Below, one piece after another: positions 13,150 to 17,874 of a DNA stretch of 17,874 bases. Within the stretch, counting starts at the first letter, position 1. The number at the start of each line of letters is the position of its first letter. Source of the DNA: an uncultured Eubacteriales bacterium (lineage in GTDB: Bacteria; Bacillota; Clostridia; Christensenellales; Aristaeellaceae); assembly GCA_900540045.1 (NCBI GenBank), contig UQEF01000062.1, positions 1 to 17,874 on the forward strand, written 5' to 3'. A model generated the notes under the pieces. That model saw only the letters and a list, made by a program, of their open reading frames with translations, was not told where the DNA came from and ran no database searches. Position numbers and translations under genes: made by a program.

Positions 13150-14911
13150 GGCGGCTCACCTCCCATTCCAGCAGCATCACGGCAAACAGCGTCACAAGCA
13201 CCCATCCGGTCCACTCACGGTGGCCGGAGGTCCCCTGCGCCTGCGCGCCCTCCATGGAGGCGGGCACGGTCAGGGTATCGCTTTCCTCCGGCGGGATGTG
13301 CAGAGCAAACGCCATCTCCCGCATCTGCCCATCCTCAAGGGTTTCCACGAGGCGGTACACGCCGGGCGCATCCGTATCGGAAAAGCTGTTCCCCTCCAGG
13401 GCGGACTGCCGCCCGTCCGGCGTCTCGACCCATGCGGATACGCTGCGCGCGTCCAGCACGAACGAAACGGGCATGCCGCAGCCGGCCGCCTCCACGGAAG
13501 CGGCAGCGTCCGGCAGAAGCCAGGAAAGCAGGTTCTGCACCAGCACCGGAAAGTCTGCCTTGAGGGGCAGATTGCTGTCGTGCAGGTCGAAGCCCAGCAC
13601 TGCCGCGCGCCGCCCTCCCTCCTCAGACAGGGCCAGCATCGGCTGGCCGCCCGAGAGCAGCACGGGCATGCCGCCCGAAAGCGGCCTGAAGGAGCGGATG
13701 GCCACGTCCGTAAGCAGCAAATGCTCACAGATTGCCGCAGCTTCCTCACCCGTGGCGGCGCGCAGGGTTCCGTCCTCCTGAGCGGCCTCGCCGGGCGTGA
13801 TACCGGCTACTGTCTCCGTAGGGTTCACGGCCCAAACAGCCCCTGTTTCGGGCAGGGTTTGAGGCAGAACGCCGTCATAGATATACAGATCGCATCCGGT
13901 GGCGGCCTGCACATCCTGCGGGCTCGCCAGCACCAGGTTCAGCTCCGGACGAAGGCGCAGCGCCTCCTCCAGAAACACGTTGCCCTCCGTCACCAGCAGG
14001 GCCGTATACTGCCGCCGGCTCTGCGCGACAGCCCAGCGCGTATCGTCCACGGCCAGTGCGCCGCCGGGCGATACGCGCGCCATGGCGCTGCGCGTGCCCT
14101 CCGGCACGGTCAGAAGCACGCCCTGGCTCTCCCCATCGGTCAGCGAAACGGCGCGCACGTCGCACAGCGCGCCATCCGCGTAGCATTCCACCTCCACCTG
14201 CACGTCCCCGCCCCAGCTGACCAGACGCACGAAGGCCGTGTTTTCCTCCGGCTGCAGGCTCATGTCCATCAGGCTTACGTTGGACGCGCCTTCCCCCACC
14301 GCGCGCAGGTGCGCGTCCTGCGGGATTTCCACGGTGCTGTCGGTGAATACGTAGATCTCCATGCCGGACGTCTCGCGCTTCATGGCCGCGGCCAGCGACA
14401 TTGCCCCCGACAAATCCGCGCCTCCGTTGCCGGCTTCCAGGCTTCGAATGGCATGCTCAGCCAGGGCATGATCCGTGCTGCGCGATACGACCGGTGAAAA
14501 GGAAGCTCCTGCCGCAAGCACGGTGACGGCATCCCCGTCGCGCATCCCGCTCAGCAGGTCCAGCGCCTGCCGCTTTGCCTCCTCCATGCGCGACACGCCC
14601 TGTTCATTCACCGCCTGCATGCTGGCGGACAGGTCAAATACAAATACGCTTTCTCCCTTGAGGCCGCCCGCGGTGACCGGGCGCATCAGCGCAAGCGCAA
14701 GCAGCGCCACCATCGCCAGTTGCAGCCACAGAAGCAACTGGCTCCTGAGCCGCTGAAACGGACGGTTCTGGCGGGTGCGTTCTTCGGTTTTTTTCCATAG
14801 AAGCAGGCTGGGAACCGGCGTGCGCCGGGCCTTTCGCTTGAGCACATAGAGCGCGATCACCGGCAAAAAGCCGAGAAACGCCCACGCGCCCGCGGGATTC
14901 AGCCATTCCAT
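13133..14911 (-). CDS. BatA-like VWA membrane protein
   Basis: A 592-residue protein with the BatA (aerotolerance regulator N-terminal) layout: helix (about 8-24), basic loop KRKARR, the PVPSLLLW motif, helix (about 58-77), then a VWA domain (about 87-215), a long extracytoplasmic region and a final helix (566-582) with a short basic tail. The MIDAS has D93/S95/S97 and D191, but the usual Thr of the second motif is Ala165 (NGGADLSGA), so metal binding may be weakened. Residues 415-465 (pattern GGQPMLAL...AAVLGFDLHDSNLPL) match the end of the GATase-like region seen in such proteins. Bat proteins act with MoxR ATPases; the Bacteroides set affects oxygen tolerance, but no role is established in Firmicutes. 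The gene starts 25 nt after the DUF58 gene; its ribosome-binding site (GAGGGGG, 11 nt upstream) is weak. Confidence 0.86.
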   Translation of the reverse strand: MEWLNPAGAWAFLGFLPVIALYVLKRKARRTPVPSLLLWKKTEERTRQNRPFQRLRSQLLLWLQLAMVALLALALMRPVTAGGLKGESVFVFDLSASMQAVNEQGVSRMEEAKRQALDLLSGMRDGDAVTVLAAGASFSPVVSRSTDHALAEHAIRSLEAGNGGADLSGAMSLAAAMKRETSGMEIYVFTDSTVEIPQDAHLRAVGEGASNVSLMDMSLQPEENTAFVRLVSWGGDVQVEVECYADGALCDVRAVSLTDGESQGVLLTVPEGTRSAMARVSPGGALAVDDTRWAVAQSRRQYTALLVTEGNVFLEEALRLRPELNLVLASPQDVQAATGCDLYIYDGVLPQTLPETGAVWAVNPTETVAGITPGEAAQEDGTLRAATGEEAAAICEHLLLTDVAIRSFRPLSGGMPVLLSGGQPMLALSEEGGRRAAVLGFDLHDSNLPLKADFPVLVQNLLSWLLPDAAASVEAAGCGMPVSFVLDARSVSAWVETPDGRQSALEGNSFSDTDAPGVYRLVETLEDGQMREMAFALHIPPEESDTLTVPASMEGAQAQGTSGHREWTGWVLVTLFAVMLLEWEVSRRGAGI

Positions 14912-14936
14912 CGCGTCTTTTTCCCCCTCTTGTGAA

Positions 14937-15788
14937 TCAGGCGATCAGCCCGGCGGCACTGAGCGCGCGGATGAGCTGATCCTCAAACGCCTCCTCCGGC
15001 ACGATCAGGCCATGGCTTACCCCCCGCGTCCGGCAGAAGTCCGATATTTCCTCCACATAGGCGCGCGCAGTTTCGCGGTAGCGCCGGAGCGCCTCATATC
15101 CGCCGCTGGTCAGGAAGCGTTCGCCCGTCTCGCTGTCCACCAGCTCGGCCGTGTCCTCCAGCTGCGGGTCCCACTCGGCGGGGCTCCACACCTGCAAAAC
15201 GGACGTTTCCTGCTTGCGGTACAGAAGGGAAAGCACGGCCTTTTCCCAGCCGTCCAGCAAATCGCCGATGAGCACGGACGCGCCCCTGCCGCCGGCAAGC
15301 CTCAGGGCGGGCACAGCGGTTTCGATCATCGCGCGGCCCTGAGGCTGCACGTTTTCCAGAAATGCGGACAGCTCGGGATAGCAATGCCGGCCCCGGAGCG
15401 GGCGTGTATGCCGCTCTCCCCCGCCGCCCAGCGTATACACCGTCACGCTGTCGCCGCCGCACAGGCACAGGTAGCCCAGCGTCTGCGCCAACTGGCATGC
15501 GGGTTCCCACTTGCCGAAATCCATGGAGGCGCTCGCGTCCACGATCAGGTGGACACGCTGCTCCTGCTCCTCCATAAAGAGCTTCAAAAACAGCTTGTCA
15601 AAGCGTGCGTAGGCATTCCAGTCCACGCGCCGGATATCGTCGCCCGCAGCGTATTCGCGGAAATCCGAAAATTCCACGCTACTGCCCAGCGCCCGCGAAC
15701 GCCTCAGTCCCCCGCTGCCGCCCGCCGCCGGGTGACGCATGCGCAGGGCCAGCGCGTCCAGCCGCTTCAAAAACGAATCGCTCAGCAT
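14937..15788 (-). CDS. DUF58 domain-containing protein (short, soluble form)
   Basis: A 283-residue DUF58 protein, the standard partner encoded beside MoxR ATPases. The family signature lies at 39-61 (EFSDFREYAAGDD, then RRVDWNAYAR). Next is a VWA-like fold with D84/S86/S88 (VDASASM) and D176 in the GDLLD motif; a clear second-motif Thr is not visible. Longer DUF58 proteins carry two N-terminal membrane helices. This one has none and should be cytoplasmic, as MoxR is. The start at 15788 (MLSDSF) is preferred because GGGAGAGG (15798-15805) lies 9 nt upstream, whereas it abuts the in-frame ATG at 15797. The gene begins 20 nt after moxR ends. Confidence 0.93.
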   Translation of the reverse strand: MLSDSFLKRLDALALRMRHPAAGGSGGLRRSRALGSSVEFSDFREYAAGDDIRRVDWNAYARFDKLFLKLFMEEQEQRVHLIVDASASMDFGKWEPACQLAQTLGYLCLCGGDSVTVYTLGGGGERHTRPLRGRHCYPELSAFLENVQPQGRAMIETAVPALRLAGGRGASVLIGDLLDGWEKAVLSLLYRKQETSVLQVWSPAEWDPQLEDTAELVDSETGERFLTSGGYEALRRYRETARAYVEEISDFCRTRGVSHGLIVPEEAFEDQLIRALSAAGLIA

Positions 15789-15808
15789 CGTGCTCATCCT
15801 CTCCCGCT

Positions 15809-16789
15809 TCAGCCGCGCGGAAGCTGCGCAAGCAGCGATGCGATCACGCCCTCCACCGTTTCGCCCTGTGCCATGCCCTCAAAGCTCAGGGCGATGCGGT
15901 GCCTGAGGCACGCGGGCGCAACGGCTTCGATGTCCTCAAAGGCCACGTTGTAGCGCCCGTTCATCAGCGCGCGGGCGCGCGAGGTGGCGATCAGCGCCTG
16001 CGCCGCGCGCGGGCTCGCGCCGAAACGCACGCAGCGGCGCACCACCTCCGGGCTCTGCTCCAGTTCGGGATGCGTCGCCAAAACCAGCCTGAGCGCAAAG
16101 TCTCTCACGGCCTGCGCCACAGGCACCTCCTGTGCCACCGCCCGCAGACCCATGAGCGTATCCGCATCAGCCACGCACCGGGCATGGCTGGTCTGGGGTA
16201 CGGTGGTCAGGCCCACGATTTCGGCCAGCTCCTCCAGGGTGGGAAAATCCACCAGAATTTTGAGCATGAAGCGGTCCAGCTGCGCCTCCGGCAAGGGATA
16301 GGTGCCTTCCTGCTCCATGGGATTCTGCGTGGCCAGCACGAAGTAGGGCTCCGAGAGCGCATGCGTTTCGCCGCCCACGGTGACGGAGTGCTCCTGCATG
16401 GCCTCCAGAAGCGCCGCCTGCGTTTTGGGCGTGGCGCGGTTGATCTCGTCCGCCAGCACGATGGAGGCAAACAGCGGTCCCTTGCGGAAGCGGAACTCGT
16501 TGCCGGCCTCGGTCTTGACGATGATGCTGGTGCCGGTGATATCGGCGGGCATCAGGTCGGGCGTAAACTGAATGCGGCTGAAGGGCAGGTCAAACACGCT
16601 GGAGAGCGTGCGCACCAGCCGTGTCTTGCCCAGGCCCGGCACGCCCTCCAGCAGCACGTTGCCGCCTGCGATGAGCGCCGTGAGCAGCTGCTCCACCACG
16701 CGCTCCTGTCCGATGATCTCCTTGGCGATTTCACTCCGGATGGCTTGTACCGTATCAAAAAAGGACTTGATCTGCTCCTGTGGAATCAT
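15809..16789 (-). CDS. MoxR-family AAA+ ATPase
   Basis: A 326-residue cytoplasmic AAA+ ATPase of the MoxR class, thought to act as a chaperone or remodelling motor on VWA-domain partners. It has Walker A GVPGLGKT (49-56), Walker B IVLADE (110-115) followed by INRA, sensor 1 N156 in ATQNP, the candidate arginine finger R173 in LDRF and sensor 2 R261 in GASPRA. All are intact, so an active ATPase is expected. The start at 16789 (MIPQEQ) is chosen because AAGGAGG (16799-16805) is 9 nt upstream and abuts the alternative ATG at 16798. It lies between the partial membrane protein gene and the DUF58 gene in one transcript. Confidence 0.96.
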   Translation of the reverse strand: MIPQEQIKSFFDTVQAIRSEIAKEIIGQERVVEQLLTALIAGGNVLLEGVPGLGKTRLVRTLSSVFDLPFSRIQFTPDLMPADITGTSIIVKTEAGNEFRFRKGPLFASIVLADEINRATPKTQAALLEAMQEHSVTVGGETHALSEPYFVLATQNPMEQEGTYPLPEAQLDRFMLKILVDFPTLEELAEIVGLTTVPQTSHARCVADADTLMGLRAVAQEVPVAQAVRDFALRLVLATHPELEQSPEVVRRCVRFGASPRAAQALIATSRARALMNGRYNVAFEDIEAVAPACLRHRIALSFEGMAQGETVEGVIASLLAQLPRG

Positions 16790-16807
16790 GCCCCGCATCC
16801 TCCTTAA

Positions 16808-17874
16808 TCATTGCGCAAGCGCATTAAAGTACGTTTCGACCCACTGACGGGCGTAGGCTGGAAGGTCCGCATCCTGCGCGGCCTCCACGGCCGCCTCGCG
16901 GTACTCCGGCAGCGCCTGCCGGTAGGGCACGCTGCCCTCCAGGCTGCCCGCACCGTTTCCGGCCTCCCCCTCCAGAATCTCCCCCTCGCCCATCTGGCCG
17001 CGCTCGTTTTGAACCTCGCCGGATGTGCCCAGCCGTGTGGGGTCATAGATGGCCTCATAGGCCGCGACTTTCTTTTCCGGCGAGGCCGTGCCCTGCGCGG
17101 GCGCTGCCGCCTGCGCGGGATTCATACCCCCGTCCCCGTCGGACGAGCCCAGGCTGGCCCCGCCGCCGGGTTGCCCCTGTCCCTCCTGATCGCTCGCGCC
17201 CTGCTGTCCTGCGCCGCTATGCGCCAGCGAAGCGAGGGTGCCCTGAGCGCTCTGCATGCCCGAACGCGCCGCCGCGCCTCGCACCATGCCGGTCAGGGCC
17301 AGTGCCTGCGCGCTGGCGGCCGTCTGTCCGGACGCGGCGGCCGTCAGCGCGGAGAGGGCCTGCCGCGCCTCGCCGGAGGCCAACGCCTGCGCCGCCTGGC
17401 TGAGCTGCTGAGCGGCCGTCTGGTCCGAGGCCTTGGCTGCCGCGTCGGAAAGCAGCGCTTCCGCGTCTCCCGCCTCCAATGCCTGCTGCGCGGCCGGCGT
17501 GTCGCCATCCTCCAGCGACTGTGCCAGCGCGTTAAGACCAGCGGCGCGCATGGCATCCAGCGCATCCCTGGCCGTGCGCGCCTCCAGGCTTTCCACCTTG
17601 CGCTCGGCGGTGTCGATGGCGGTCAAAGCGTCGCGTACGCTTTCCGCACGGCGCAGTTCACCCGACAGTTCCCCCAGCAGTCTTCGCAGCTCCGGGGTTT
17701 CGGCGGCCTCCGCGTCCAGCGCTGTGGCGCCCTCGTCCACCTTTTGCGCCTGCTCCACCATTTCGGCATGAAACGCTTCCTGCGCCCGGATGGCCTGCGC
17801 CTGCGGGTTGGGAATCAGGAAGCTCACGCCCATCAGCGCCGCGCACGCCAGCGTACCGATCCAGGACAGCCGGG
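16808..17874 (-). CDS. Membrane protein with coiled-coil and Ala/Gln-rich regions, 5' end outside window
   Basis: The C-terminal 354 residues of a longer protein. The frame stays open to the right edge and the first visible residues (RLSWIGTLACAALMGVSFLIP) form a membrane helix, so the ATG at 17833 inside that helix is unlikely to be the true start. After the helix comes a charged helical, probably coiled-coil region, an Ala/Gln-rich stretch, a Gly/Ser/Gln/Asp-rich spacer and a C-terminal module (YEAIYDPTRLG near the start, VPYRQALPEYREAA and ARQWVETYF near the end). C-termini of this pattern are common in proteins encoded just before MoxR/DUF58 clusters. No enzymatic motif was seen. The stop lies 18 nt before the moxR ATG, next to the moxR ribosome-binding site. 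Confidence 0.75.
   Translation of the reverse strand, partial: RLSWIGTLACAALMGVSFLIPNPQAQAIRAQEAFHAEMVEQAQKVDEGATALDAEAAETPELRRLLGELSGELRRAESVRDALTAIDTAERKVESLEARTARDALDAMRAAGLNALAQSLEDGDTPAAQQALEAGDAEALLSDAAAKASDQTAAQQLSQAAQALASGEARQALSALTAAASGQTAASAQALALTGMVRGAAARSGMQSAQGTLASLAHSGAGQQGASDQEGQGQPGGGASLGSSDGDGGMNPAQAAAPAQGTASPEKKVAAYEAIYDPTRLGTSGEVQNERGQMGEGEILEGEAGNGAGSLEGSVPYRQALPEYREAAVEAAQDADLPAYARQWVETYFNALAQ

Noticed and set aside
13109..14497. A 462-codon plus-strand open frame opposite the BatA-like gene
   Set aside because: It is an antisense shadow of a gene with clear VWA and BatA features.
17831..17833. The ATG at 17833 as the start of the last gene
   Set aside because: The frame continues to the window edge, the ATG falls inside a membrane helix, and no ribosome-binding site precedes it.

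Overview
This 17.9 kb window is GC-rich chromosomal DNA. It looks like an endospore-forming Firmicute of the Clostridia type. The reasons are adjacent SpoIID and SpoIIQ-like genes, strong GGAGG ribosome-binding sites throughout, clostridial-type MATE and GlmS proteins, and two-component and Bat-type genes in the usual Gram-positive arrangement. The species cannot be named from the sequence. There are no RNA genes, insertion sequences, phage genes or CRISPR arrays. Coding is dense, and no stretch over about 270 nt lacks a gene.

Layout. Positions 1-3355 are read leftwards: spoIID, a spoIIQ-like M23 peptidase gene, then glmS, which runs off the left edge. glmS appears to have its own promoter inside the end of spoIIQ. 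Divergent from spoIID, with its own promoter, is a secreted D,D-carboxypeptidase carrying two peptidoglycan-binding repeats (3480-4835). It converges on a MATE exporter gene (4832-6241). The two stop codons share one CTAG, and the carboxypeptidase terminator lies inside the MATE coding sequence. A 270-nt spacer leads rightwards to a CapA-family putative lipoprotein (6512-7513), which converges on a two-component system (regulator 9646-8966, kinase 8973-7525). Upstream of that is a DUF4342 membrane protein (10346-9714).

Positions 10459-17874 hold the most distinctive block, a leftward operon: partial membrane/coiled-coil protein, MoxR-type AAA+ ATPase, short soluble DUF58 protein, BatA-like VWA membrane protein, and an 896-residue double-VWA membrane protein with an internal GATase-like fold. 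It is tightly packed, with gaps of about 20-25 nt and one 17-nt overlap. A single cytoplasmic ATPase is therefore encoded with four VWA-type modules. By the positive-inside rule three of these are outside the membrane and one (DUF58) is inside. Such MoxR/VWA clusters are widespread, but their client in Firmicutes is poorly defined.

Common theme. Most genes concern the cell envelope: amino-sugar supply (GlmS), peptidoglycan remodelling (SpoIID, SpoIIQ, carboxypeptidase), export (MATE), a surface CapA protein, envelope-type sensing (HAMP kinase) and the MoxR/Bat operon. Start codons were set by ribosome-binding-site position and often differ from the longest open frame.
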